Shown here piece by piece: positions 53,437 through 62,305 of a DNA stretch of 64,000 nt (its first letter is position 1; each line of letters begins with the position of its first letter). This stretch comes from JANXDG01 sp964561135 (GTDB lineage: Bacteria > Elusimicrobiota > Endomicrobiia > DTEH01). Where the stretch lies: the NCBI GenBank assembly GCA_964561135.1, contig CAZLOB010000070.1, forward strand, positions 6,241-70,240, given 5' to 3'. The position numbers and the translations under genes are program-made. The notes under the pieces were generated by a model. The model made no database searches. It was not told where the DNA came from and saw only the letters and a program-made list of their open reading frames with translations.

Positions 53437-55356
53437 ATGAAGTTATTATTTATCTCATCAACTTTTCCTTATCCACCAAACGAAGGTATTAAACTTCCAA
53501 CATTTTATCTTATAAAAGAATTTTCTAAACGATATCAGTTGCATCTTTTGAGTTTTTGTTCCCCTCCAGAAAAAAAATTTCTTAACAAAATTAAAGAATA
53601 TTGTGCTGAAGTGTTTTTGATAGAATTTGTCCCTTCAAAGAGTTTTATAAAAAGAGTTTTTTATACTTTTTTTTCAAAACAGCCGTACAATGTGAAACAA
53701 TTTTTTTCTATTAATATGAAAAACAAAATATTAGAGCTTGTTGAAAAAGAAAAATTTGATATTTTATTTTTTGATTTTTTCCCAATGGGTTATTATAGCA
53801 AATTTGTTGTTTCACCTATACCTAAGGTTTTTCATTATCATGATTCTATGAGTATGAATTTTTATAGAAATTTTTTAGTTGAAAAAAATTTTTTAAGGCG
53901 AGTTTATTGGGGCAAACAATCTAAGAAAGTTTTAAATTTTGAGATGAGATTGCCTTTATGGTTTGACAAAATAACTGTTGTTGCAAAAAAAGATAAAGAT
54001 TGGCTTATTAAAAATGCAAAGATAGATGAAGATAAAATTGAAGTTGTACCCAATGGTGTTGATTTAAAACATTTCAAGTTTTATACTGAAGAAGAAAAAT
54101 TTGAGATTAAAAAGAAACTTAATATTAAAGGACCATCAATTATTTTTAGAGGGATAATGAGTTTTAAACCTAATATTGATGGATGTTTATGGTTTTTAAA
54201 AAATGTTTTCCCTTTGTTAAAAACAGAAATAAAAAATTTAAAATTTTTTATTGTGGGTCCTAATCCACCAAAAGAAGTTTTAAAATATAAAAATAATAAT
54301 GATGTTATAATTACAGGATATGTAGAAGATATAAGAGAATATATAGTTGGATGTGATGTCAATATTTCTTCATTAGTTTCTGGTTCAGGGATAAAAAACA
54401 AGATTTTAGAAGCGTCAGCGTTAGGTATACCAACTGTTGCAACATCAATTGCAGCTGAGGGTATTCCTGAACTCAAAGATAATGAAAATATTTTAATTGC
54501 TGATGATCCACAAGAGTTTGCTAAAAAAGTTATAAGTTTGTTAAATAATAAAGAACTATACAAAACAATTTCAAATAATGCAAGAAAACTTGTCGAAGAA
54601 AATTATACTTGGGAAAAACAAGCAAAAAAGTTTTTTGAGATTTTTGATAAATTAATAGAAGAGTATAAAACAAAAAAAGTTTCTATTATAGTTCCTGCAT
54701 ATAATGAAGAAAAAACAATTGGTAATGTGTTAGAAAAATTAAATTCGCTTGACTTTGGTTTAGAAAAAGAAATAATAGTTGTAGATGATGGTTCAACAGA
54801 CACTACACGGTTTGTTGTTGAAAAATTTAAAAATGATAGTTTAAAAATTATTTCTCATAGAATGAATCAAGGTAAAGGTGCAGCAATAAAAACTGGTATA
54901 CAAAATTCAACAGGTGATATAATAGCAATTCAAGATGCGGACTTGGAGTATGATCCACATGAGTTAAAAACTCTTATGCAACCAATAATTGATAAAAAAA
55001 CTTTTGTTGTTTACGGTTCACGGTTTTTAAAAAAGAATCCTTGTATTTACAAAAGTTATTACTTAGGTAATAAATTTTTAAGTTTTTTGGTTTCGTTTTT
55101 GTTTGGTCAAAAAATTACTGATTCATATACATGTTATAAATTGTTTCATAAAAAAGTTTTTGAAAGAATAGATATAGAAAGCCAAAGGTTTGAGTTTGAA
55201 GCAGAAATTACTTGTAAAATTTTAAAAAACGGATTTAAAATTTTAGAGTTGCCAATTTCATATAATCCGCGTTCAATACAACAAGGTAAAAAAATTAAGT
55301 TTAAAGATGCTATAATTGGAGTGTTAACAATATTAAAAATTAAATTTTGGAGTTAA
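53437..55356 (+). CDS. Fused glycosyltransferase: GT4 plus DPM1-like GT2
   Basis: About 639 residues from ATG 53437. The first ~400 residues form a GT-B glycosyltransferase (LFISSTFPYPPNEGIKLPTF, VVPNGVDLKHF, VSGSGIKNKILEASALGIP). From ~415 a complete GT2 domain follows: VSIIVPAYNEEKTIGNVLEK, VVDDGSTD, HRMNQGKGAAIKTGIQNSTG, IQDADLEYDP, resembling polyprenyl-phosphate glycosyltransferases (DPM1 type). These are normally separate proteins. No membrane segment is visible at the end. Confidence 0.88.
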   Translation: MKLLFISSTFPYPPNEGIKLPTFYLIKEFSKRYQLHLLSFCSPPEKKFLNKIKEYCAEVFLIEFVPSKSFIKRVFYTFFSKQPYNVKQFFSINMKNKILELVEKEKFDILFFDFFPMGYYSKFVVSPIPKVFHYHDSMSMNFYRNFLVEKNFLRRVYWGKQSKKVLNFEMRLPLWFDKITVVAKKDKDWLIKNAKIDEDKIEVVPNGVDLKHFKFYTEEEKFEIKKKLNIKGPSIIFRGIMSFKPNIDGCLWFLKNVFPLLKTEIKNLKFFIVGPNPPKEVLKYKNNNDVIITGYVEDIREYIVGCDVNISSLVSGSGIKNKILEASALGIPTVATSIAAEGIPELKDNENILIADDPQEFAKKVISLLNNKELYKTISNNARKLVEENYTWEKQAKKFFEIFDKLIEEYKTKKVSIIVPAYNEEKTIGNVLEKLNSLDFGLEKEIIVVDDGSTDTTRFVVEKFKNDSLKIISHRMNQGKGAAIKTGIQNSTGDIIAIQDADLEYDPHELKTLMQPIIDKKTFVVYGSRFLKKNPCIYKSYYLGNKFLSFLVSFLFGQKITDSYTCYKLFHKKVFERIDIESQRFEFEAEITCKILKNGFKILELPISYNPRSIQQGKKIKFKDAIIGVLTILKIKFWS

Positions 55357-55358
55357 AT

Positions 55359-57305
55359 ATGTGTGGGATAGTTGGTGTTTATAACTTTGGTAGTAAAAAA
55401 GAAGTAAGTAAAGACATACTTAAAAAAATGTGTGATGTTATTATTCATCGTGGCCCTGATGAAGAAGGATATTATGTTGCTTCAAAGTTTAAAGTTCAAA
55501 GTTTAAAGTTAGAAAATGAAACTGTTGGTGATATTGGGTTAGGCATAAGAAGATTGGCAATTATTGATTTACAGACAGGTAGCCAGCCTATACATAATGA
55601 AGATAATACATTATGGATAGTTTGCAACGGTGAGATTTATAATTTTTTAGAGTTAAAAGAAGACTTACTTAAAAAAGGACATAAATTTTATACAAAAACA
55701 GATGTTGAAACAGTTGTTCATCTTTATGAAGATTTTGATATTGATTGTTTGAAACATCTTCGTGGAATGTATGCCTTTGCTTTATGGGATCAGAAAAAAC
55801 AAAGATTATTTTTAACAAGAGACAGAGTTGGTAAAAAACCACTTTATTATACAATACATAACGGAAGTTTAATTTTTGCATCAGAAATAAAAGCCATCCT
55901 TCAATATCTAAATTTTACGCCAGAGATAAATTTTGAAGCGATAAATTATTTTTTAACTTATCAGTATATCCCTCAACCAATAACAATATTTAAAGGTATT
56001 TTTAAATTGCCACCGGCATCGTATATGCTATGTGATAAAAATGGTAATATAAAAATAGAAAGATATTGGAAGTTAGATTTTAGAAAAAAACAAAATATCA
56101 CTTTTAATGAAGCAAAACAAAAAATAAAAGAAATTTTAACTGAAGCAACAAAGTTGCGTCTTATAAGTGATGTTCCGATAGGTGCGTTTTTGTCAGGCGG
56201 GCACGATTCAAGTATTATTGTTGGACTTATGACCCAAAATTCTACACAAAAAGTAAAAACTTTTTCTGTTGGATTTAAAGAACAAGATTTTTCAGAATTA
56301 AAATATGCAAAAATTGTCGCTAAACATTTTGGTACAGAACATACTGAAATTATAGTTGAGCCAAAAATGGCCGAAGTTTTACCAAAACTTGTTTGGTTTT
56401 ATGACCAACCTTTTGCTGATACATCTATGGTACCATCATACTATGTGGCTAATGTTACAAGAAATTATGTTAAAGTAGCTTTAAATGGTGATGGTGGAGA
56501 CGAAAATTTTTGTGGATATTTAAGATATCCTGCAATAAAACTTGCTTCGTTGTTTCCGTTTGAACTTTTAGGGAACAATTTTTATACTGAAGTTGGTAAA
56601 GTTATACCTTTAATTGAAACAACATCTGCGAAAAATAAACTTAAATATTTTAAACGATTTTTCACTGCTTTAGGTAATCCAACACCGGTAAGACAAGTTC
56701 TTTGGCATTGTTTTTTTACTAATGAACAAAAAGATTTTATTTATTCTGATTTTATGAAGTCAGTTGTAAATCAAAATGTATACCATTATTTGATAGATAC
56801 TTATCATACAGCAAAAGCTTATGATATAATTGATAAAATATCTTACACAGATATAAATACTTACTTGCCAGAATGTTTGCTTGTCAAGATGGATATTGCA
56901 TCAATGGCAAACTCGCTTGAAGTACGTTCACCGTTTTTAGATCATAAGCTTTTAGAATTTACAGCAACAATTCCTTCAAGTTGGAAGTTAGGATATGGAT
57001 TTATAACAAAGTATATTTTGAAAGAAACTTTTAAAGATTTTTTACCTAAAGATATAATAAAAAGACATAAACAAGGTTTCGGTTTACCAATTGGGAAATG
57101 GTTGAGATATGAACTTAAAGATTTTGTTAAAGAAATACTTTGTTCTGAAAAGTTTATCTTTCGTGGTTTGTTTAATTATAAAAACATAAAAGTTTTGCTT
57201 GAAAAACATTTTTCTGGTAAAGAAGATCATGGATACAGAATTTTTGCTTTGGTAAATTTAGAATTGTGGTTTAGGATTTTTGTAGATAAAGAAAATGTTT
57301 TATAA
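55359..57305 (+). CDS. asnB: Asparagine synthetase (glutamine-hydrolysing) or sugar-locus amidotransferase
   Basis: About 648 residues from ATG 55359, so that the catalytic Cys is residue 2 (MCGIVGVYN). Glutaminase: HRGPDEEGYYV, RRLAIIDLQTGSQPI, NGEIYNF. Synthetase: PP-loop FLSGGHDSS, NGDGGDENFCGY, MDIASMANSLEVRSPFLDHK. The segment ASKFKVQSLKLENETVGD between GYYV and IGLGIRR is extra and repeat-derived. In polysaccharide loci such enzymes often amidate sugars rather than aspartate. Confidence 0.93.
   Translation: MCGIVGVYNFGSKKEVSKDILKKMCDVIIHRGPDEEGYYVASKFKVQSLKLENETVGDIGLGIRRLAIIDLQTGSQPIHNEDNTLWIVCNGEIYNFLELKEDLLKKGHKFYTKTDVETVVHLYEDFDIDCLKHLRGMYAFALWDQKKQRLFLTRDRVGKKPLYYTIHNGSLIFASEIKAILQYLNFTPEINFEAINYFLTYQYIPQPITIFKGIFKLPPASYMLCDKNGNIKIERYWKLDFRKKQNITFNEAKQKIKEILTEATKLRLISDVPIGAFLSGGHDSSIIVGLMTQNSTQKVKTFSVGFKEQDFSELKYAKIVAKHFGTEHTEIIVEPKMAEVLPKLVWFYDQPFADTSMVPSYYVANVTRNYVKVALNGDGGDENFCGYLRYPAIKLASLFPFELLGNNFYTEVGKVIPLIETTSAKNKLKYFKRFFTALGNPTPVRQVLWHCFFTNEQKDFIYSDFMKSVVNQNVYHYLIDTYHTAKAYDIIDKISYTDINTYLPECLLVKMDIASMANSLEVRSPFLDHKLLEFTATIPSSWKLGYGFITKYILKETFKDFLPKDIIKRHKQGFGLPIGKWLRYELKDFVKEILCSEKFIFRGLFNYKNIKVLLEKHFSGKEDHGYRIFALVNLELWFRIFVDKENVL
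55481..55510. repeat. AAAGTT-type repeat inside asnB
   Basis: TTCAAAGTTTAAAGTTCAAA then GTTTAAAGTT, a perfect 15-bp unit repeated twice, read in frame as SKFKVQSLKL at residues ~42-51 of AsnB. Confidence 0.85.
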
Positions 57306-58312
57306 TGAAAGGAATACTAATAGATAGATTTGGCCGCAACATAAATTATTTACGTGTATCAATTACTGATAGATGCAACCTAAGATGTATTTATTGTAAT
57401 CCTGAAGCAAATATTATATATAAAAATCAACAGCAGATACTTACATATGAAGAAATTTTAAAAATTGTTAAAGTATGTGTTGATTTAGGTATAACCAAAA
57501 TACGACTTACCGGCGGCGAACCTTTGGTAAGAAAAGATGTAGTTTATTTTGTTAGTTTATTATCGAAAATAAAAGGTATTGAAGATCTTTCTTTGACCAC
57601 GAACGGAGTTTTTTTGGAAGCATATGCTAAAGACTTAAAAAAAGCAGGGTTGAAAAGAATAAATATTAGTCTGGATACACTTGATAGAGAAAAATACAAA
57701 TTTATAACAAAATTTGACGGATTACACAAAGTTTTAAATGGTATAAATAAATCTTTAGAAATTGGTTTTTATCCTATAAAAATTAATGTAGTTGTGATGA
57801 AGAATATAAACGAAGATGAAATTATAGAGTTTGCAAAATTGACATTAAAAGAACCACTACATATAAGATTTATAGAATATATGCCGATAGGATGTACTAA
57901 AGATGAATGGAAAGAAAAGTTTGTTCCGTATAACAAAATAAAAAATTACTGCCAAAGTTTAGGTGTCTTGAAAGAGATAAAAATTTTTGATAATAATACT
58001 GCTATAACAAGTTACCAATTTGAAAATGCTAAAGGGACGATATCTTTTATTAGTCCTGTAAGTAAACCTTTTTGTGAAAGATGTAGTAGACTACGACTAA
58101 CTTCTGACGGTAATTTAAGATCATGTTTGTTTTCCTCACAAAAGGTTGATCTTAAAAAAATTCTTCGGAATAATAATGTAAACAATCAAGTTGTTTATAA
58201 TGCATTAAAACAGAGTATAATCCATGCTGTAAAAATTAAACCTAAAGAATCTCAGATTCTTTGTAACAATTATATTTATAAAGAATTAACAATGTGTCAA
58301 ATTGGTGGTTAA
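57305..58312 (+). CDS. moaA: GTP 3',8-cyclase MoaA
   Basis: 335 residues. Radical-SAM CNLRCIYC, LTGGEPLVRKD, ISLDTLD, RFIEYMPIG, and the C-terminal second cluster CERCSRLRLTSDGNLRSCL. First step of molybdopterin synthesis. TAATG overlap of 1 base with asnB. It ends in GG as typical. No other molybdenum cofactor genes in the window. Confidence 0.96.
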   Translation: MKGILIDRFGRNINYLRVSITDRCNLRCIYCNPEANIIYKNQQQILTYEEILKIVKVCVDLGITKIRLTGGEPLVRKDVVYFVSLLSKIKGIEDLSLTTNGVFLEAYAKDLKKAGLKRINISLDTLDREKYKFITKFDGLHKVLNGINKSLEIGFYPIKINVVVMKNINEDEIIEFAKLTLKEPLHIRFIEYMPIGCTKDEWKEKFVPYNKIKNYCQSLGVLKEIKIFDNNTAITSYQFENAKGTISFISPVSKPFCERCSRLRLTSDGNLRSCLFSSQKVDLKKILRNNNVNNQVVYNALKQSIIHAVKIKPKESQILCNNYIYKELTMCQIGG

Positions 58313-58355
58313 AGTGTATAAAGTTAACAAGATTGCTTTAAAAGGGGGACAAAAA

Positions 58356-59261
58356 ATGAACTTTTTGTTAAATTTTGTTCATCATTTGAAACATTATGTA
58401 TTAGATATTAGTGTTGTATTACTTATAGGATTTTTATTAAGTGGTATATTTTATGAATTTGTACCACAAAGTATAGTTAAAAAATATCTTGTTAAAAAAA
58501 ATTTTTTTACATTGTTAACTATAATTCTTATAGGTATGATTTTGCCGATATGTTGTATAGGTAGTTTACCAATGGCGATCGGGTTCAGACAAAAAGGTGT
58601 AAAACTTGGAAATGTCTTAGCATTTTTAGTTGCAACACCTGCTACTTCTGTAACATCGGTTTTGTTAACATTAAAATTTTTTGGACCATCGTTTACAATA
58701 TATCTTTGTATAAGTGTTTTAATTTTAGGGTTTGTTATAGGTATTTTAGGTAATATTCTTGATAAAAAATTATCTTTTGATAAGACAGAAAATGTTTTTC
58801 ATGCAATAGATTTTTTTTCACAGTTTTTACCTAAAAAAACTTTTTTAGAAAAAATAAAATCAGCATTAAATTATGCGTTTGTTTATTTACCAAAAGAAAT
58901 TGGTTTAGAAATTTTAATAGGGTTGCTACTTGCAAGTTTTATCAGTAGTTTAAACATAGTAAAAATTTTTGTTGAGAATTTTTTAGTTGGTATCTATGGA
59001 TATTTATTTTCAGTAATTTTTGGTGTTTTAATGTATATATGTTCAACAGCATCAGTGCCATTGGTTTACGCATTGCATCACCAAGGATTATCAATAGGGC
59101 CATCTTTAGTTTTGTTAATTTTAGGACCGCTTACAAGTTATGCAACATTGCTTGTTGTAAGAAAAGAGTTTGGATATAAAATTTTAATTTTTTATTTGAC
59201 AACAATTATCATTTTTTCTTTAATAAGCGGGTATATATTTGATGTGTTAAAAAATTTATAA
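58356..59261 (+). CDS. Permease of the DUF318/ArsP family
   Basis: About 301 residues from ATG 58356 with RBS AAAGGGGG. Eight or so membrane segments. The two paired motifs ICCIGSLPMAIGFRQKGVKL and CSTASVPLVYALHHQGLSIG, with VATPATSVTSVLLTLK, are those of PF03773 permeases. Some members export organoarsenicals; the substrate here is unknown. Confidence 0.88.
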   Translation: MNFLLNFVHHLKHYVLDISVVLLIGFLLSGIFYEFVPQSIVKKYLVKKNFFTLLTIILIGMILPICCIGSLPMAIGFRQKGVKLGNVLAFLVATPATSVTSVLLTLKFFGPSFTIYLCISVLILGFVIGILGNILDKKLSFDKTENVFHAIDFFSQFLPKKTFLEKIKSALNYAFVYLPKEIGLEILIGLLLASFISSLNIVKIFVENFLVGIYGYLFSVIFGVLMYICSTASVPLVYALHHQGLSIGPSLVLLILGPLTSYATLLVVRKEFGYKILIFYLTTIIIFSLISGYIFDVLKNL

Positions 59262-59265
59262 ATAT

Positions 59266-59390
59266 GCAAACCTAAAGGTTTGCCCTACATTTTTTGTTGT
59301 TATATATAGGGTTATACATTGATTTGTTTTTATATGTAGGTTATATTATTTTGTTATTATATATGTAGGGCAAGGCTTTAGCCTTGCGAC
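59266..59390. repeat. Palindromic repeats (TGTAGGGCAA family), two good copies and a fragment
   Basis: 59266-59289 reads GCAAACCTAAAGGTTTGCCC then TACA. A fragment TGTAGG lies near 59335. 59364-59390 reads TGTAGGGCAAGGCTTTAGCC then TTGCGAC. The stem sequences differ (AAACC/GGTTT, AAGGC/GCCTT) but the flank TGTAGGGC is shared. They fill the 147-base gap before nadA. Confidence 0.85.
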
Positions 59391-59408
59391 AAAAAACACA
59401 TTAATACT

Positions 59409-60323
59409 ATGAACGAAACGGTAGAAAAAATAAATCAGCTTAAGAAACAAAAGAACGCTGTTATTCTTGCTCATAACTACCAACTTCCAGAAGTACAGGA
59501 TATTGCTGACTATTTAGGCGATTCTTTAGATTTGTCAATGAGGGCAAAAAATACTGATGCTGATATAATAGTTTTTTGTGGTGTACATTTTATGGCTGAA
59601 ACTGCATATATATTGTCAAAAAAAACTGTGCTTTTACCTGATATAACTTCAGGATGCCCCTTAGCTGATATGATAACAAAAAATGATGTTTTAGAACTTA
59701 AGAAAAAATATCCAGGTGTCCCTATTGTCGGATATATTAATACATCAGCAGAAGTTAAGTCAGAGATAGATTATTGTTGTACATCAGCAAACGCAGTTGA
59801 GATTGTATCAAAAATACCTTCAGATAAAGTTATATTTGTTCCTGACAAATACTTAGGAAGTTTTGTGAAAAGAAAAGTTAAAGATAAAGAAATAATTTTG
59901 TGGGATGGATATTGCCCTACACATTTAAAAATTTTAGATGAGGATATAAAAAAATTAAAGAAAAAATATCCTTTAGCAAAAGTTGTTGTTCATCCTGAAT
60001 GTAATTTAGCAGTACAAGAACTTGCAGACGAAGTATGTGGTACTTCTGGGATGATAAAGTATGTTAAAAATAACCCACAAGTTAAAACATTTATAATTGG
60101 TACAGAAGTTGGTATGTGTTATAGGTTAAAAAAATTGTTTCCAGAACAAGAATTTATTCCGGCGTCAGAACTCGCAGTGTGCCCTAATATGAAAAAAAAT
60201 ACTTTGGAAAAGATTTTGTTTAGTTTAGAAGAAGAACAACCACAAGTTGTTGTAGATGAAGAAATATTAAAAAAAGCTTATAACTGTATAGAAAGAATGT
60301 ATACTTTGATGGGAATTCAGTAA
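59409..60323 (+). CDS. nadA: Quinolinate synthase
   Basis: 304 residues. ILAHNYQLPEVQDIADYLGD, GVHFMAETAYILS, SGCPLADM, PDKYLGSF, HPECN, GTEVGMCYRL and CPNMKKNTLEK. Three cysteines (in SGCP, HPEC, CPNM) bind the 4Fe-4S cluster. It condenses iminoaspartate with DHAP for NAD synthesis. nadB and nadC are not present. A cysteine-desulfurase-like gene follows after 7 bases. Confidence 0.96.
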   Translation: MNETVEKINQLKKQKNAVILAHNYQLPEVQDIADYLGDSLDLSMRAKNTDADIIVFCGVHFMAETAYILSKKTVLLPDITSGCPLADMITKNDVLELKKKYPGVPIVGYINTSAEVKSEIDYCCTSANAVEIVSKIPSDKVIFVPDKYLGSFVKRKVKDKEIILWDGYCPTHLKILDEDIKKLKKKYPLAKVVVHPECNLAVQELADEVCGTSGMIKYVKNNPQVKTFIIGTEVGMCYRLKKLFPEQEFIPASELAVCPNMKKNTLEKILFSLEEEQPQVVVDEEILKKAYNCIERMYTLMGIQ

Positions 60324-60330
60324 AAATAAA

Positions 60331-61539
60331 ATGAAAGTATATTTAGATAACCATTCAGCAACAAAACTTGATGAACGTGTGTTTGAAGCAATGTTACCAT
60401 ACTTAAAAGACTATTATGGTAATCCACAAAGTATGCATGATTTGGGTTCACAGACAAAACAAGCAATCGATCTTGCAAGAGAACAAGTTGCAAGTTTAAT
60501 AAATGTAAATGCAAACGAGATTTATTTTACTTCTTGTGGTTCTGAATCAAATAATCTTGCGATAAAGGGAGTAGCTTTAGCATACAAGGATAAAAAAAAG
60601 CATATAATAGTGTCACAAATTGAACATTTTTCTGTTTTAAATTCAGCGAGACGGTTGCAAAATTTAGGTTTTGAAGTTTCATATCTTCCTGTTGACAAAG
60701 AGGGCTTTATTTTATTAGACGAACTTGAGAAATCAATTAAAGAGGATACTATTTTGGTTTCAATTCAACATTCAAATCCTGAAATTGGAACAATACAAGA
60801 TATAAAAAAAGTTGTTGAAATATGCCATAAAAGGGGTGTTTTAGTACATACAGATGCAGTAAGCAGTTGTGGTGTTGTACCAATTGATGTGAAAGAACTT
60901 GGTGTGGATTTACTTTCTTTATCAGCAAACCAGTTTCACGGACCTAAAGGTATAGCTGCGTTGTATATAAAAAAAGGTGTAAAAGTAGTTCCTTTAATCG
61001 ATGGTGGTGTCCAAGAAAATAATATTCGTGCAGGGACTGAAAATGTTGCAGGTATTGTTGGTATGGGAGTTGCAGCAGAAATTGCTAAACAAGAACTTGA
61101 ACAAAACTATAAAAAAATGGTAAAATTAAGAGATAAACTTATTAAAGAAATATCAGCAAGAATAAATTATGTTTATTTAAACGGTTCTATTGAAAAAAGG
61201 TTGCCAAATAATGTAAATTTTTCATTTGAATTTATAGAAGGTGAAGGATTGACTTTACTTCTTAACAGTAAAGGGATCTATGTTACAAGTGGTTCATCTT
61301 GTGCATCAAAAAATTTAAAGATGTCTCATGTATTAACAGCGATAGGTGTTGACCCAGCAGTTGGACAAGGAACAATTACTATGACTTTGTCAAAGTATAA
61401 CACTGAAGAAGAAATTAACTATGTTTTAGAAGTTTTACCTGAGTTAGTTGAAAAGCTTAGGGCAATTTCACCTCTATATAGTTATTTTTTACAAACAGGA
61501 CAAAGAAAACCAGCAGGTCCCGGTACTGAGTATGAATAA
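60331..61539 (+). CDS. NifS/IscS-like protein lacking the PLP lysine
   Basis: 402 residues, clear NifS fold: YLDNHSATKLDERV, SCGSESNNLAIKG, IEHFSVLNS, GTENVAGIVGMG, catalytic-loop Cys324 in SGSSCASK. At the Schiff-base position, where IscS has SGHK/SSHK, it reads LSANQFHGPKG (Gln201). Other PLP contacts also differ: NPE for NNE (149-151) and HTDAVS (Ser178) for HTDAVQ. A lysine-free IscS is known from Archaeoglobus fulgidus. It could be a sulfur carrier, a scaffold partner for IscU or NadA, or a lyase of altered chemistry. An intact paralogue is at 62286-63491. Confidence 0.87.
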   Translation: MKVYLDNHSATKLDERVFEAMLPYLKDYYGNPQSMHDLGSQTKQAIDLAREQVASLINVNANEIYFTSCGSESNNLAIKGVALAYKDKKKHIIVSQIEHFSVLNSARRLQNLGFEVSYLPVDKEGFILLDELEKSIKEDTILVSIQHSNPEIGTIQDIKKVVEICHKRGVLVHTDAVSSCGVVPIDVKELGVDLLSLSANQFHGPKGIAALYIKKGVKVVPLIDGGVQENNIRAGTENVAGIVGMGVAAEIAKQELEQNYKKMVKLRDKLIKEISARINYVYLNGSIEKRLPNNVNFSFEFIEGEGLTLLLNSKGIYVTSGSSCASKNLKMSHVLTAIGVDPAVGQGTITMTLSKYNTEEEINYVLEVLPELVEKLRAISPLYSYFLQTGQRKPAGPGTEYE

Positions 61540-61586
61540 AATAGTTATTTGAGTATTGGGTTATATTGAAATTATGTGACAAACTT

Positions 61587-61682
61587 TGTAGGGCAAACTT
61601 TTAAGTTTGCATAATTTATTCGATTTATTTGCAAGGATACTGCCAAAGGCAGTCCACCTCTGGTAGAAATCCTTGCTCTACA
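61587..61682. repeat. Palindromic repeats, one simple and one nested
   Basis: 61587-61610 reads TGTAGGGCAAACTTTTAAGT then TTGC. 61631-61682 has outer arms GCAAGGAT/ATCCTTGC around an inner ACTGCC-AAA-GGCAGT hairpin and ends CTCTACA. These lie between the NifS-like gene and iscU (182-base gap). Confidence 0.8.
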
Positions 61683-61721
61683 TTAAAAAAATTATGTAAA
61701 CTAAGATAACTGGAGGGTACT

Positions 61722-62111
61722 ATGCCTTTTTACTCAGAAAAAGTAATGGAACATTTTATGAATCCCAGAAATGTTGGTGAGATAAAAGATGCTGATGGTG
61801 TAGGTGAGGTTGGTAATCCTGTATGTGGTGATATGATGACTTTTTATATAAAAGTTGAAAATGATGTGATTGTAGATGTAAAATTTAAAACATTTGGTTG
61901 TGGTGCTGCGATTGCTGTGTCATCTATTGTTTCTGAGATGGCAAAAGGTAAAACTATTGAAGAAGCACTAAAGATTACCAAAGAACAAGTTGCACAAGAG
62001 TTAGGTGGTCTTCCACCAAACAAAATGCATTGTTCAAACTTAGGTACTGATGCACTACATAAAGCAATACAGGATTATCTGGAAAAGAAAAAACAAAAGG
62101 AGAATAAATGA
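61722..62111 (+). CDS. iscU: Iron-sulfur cluster scaffold IscU/NifU-N
   Basis: 129 residues, RBS GGAGGG. YSEKVMEHFMNPRNVGEI, the three cluster cysteines in GNPVCGD, GCGAAIA and HCSNL, with the conserved Asp after the first Cys. It receives sulfur from the cysteine desulfurase and iron to build clusters. It overlaps the small zinc-ribbon gene by 4 bases. Confidence 0.96.
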   Translation: MPFYSEKVMEHFMNPRNVGEIKDADGVGEVGNPVCGDMMTFYIKVENDVIVDVKFKTFGCGAAIAVSSIVSEMAKGKTIEEALKITKEQVAQELGGLPPNKMHCSNLGTDALHKAIQDYLEKKKQKENK

Positions 62112-62305
62112 AACAAAAACAACAAGAAAAATGTATATGTCCTTTTTGTGAGGAAGAATTAAAACTTGCTTGTTTTGAACCTATGTTTTGTGAACATTGC
62201 AAGATAGTTTTAATTAAATGTTCAGAATGTGGACAACTATTTAACGAAAAATTTGAAAAATGTCCACATTGTGGTAAAGAAAGAAATGAAAAAAGTATAT
62301 CTTGA
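62108..62305 (+). CDS. Small zinc-ribbon protein between iscU and iscS
   Basis: 65 residues. Ten cysteines as CICPFC, C, CEHC, CSEC and CPHC, enough for two zinc knuckles (one possibly C-terminal zinc-ribbon CSEC-x11-CPHC). It overlaps iscU by 4 bases (ATGA) and iscS by 20 bases, so it is translationally embedded in the Fe-S operon. Not a known ISC component that I recognise. It may be a metal or sulfur carrier, or simply a rubredoxin-like ribbon. Confidence 0.75.
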   Translation: MKQKQQEKCICPFCEEELKLACFEPMFCEHCKIVLIKCSECGQLFNEKFEKCPHCGKERNEKSIS

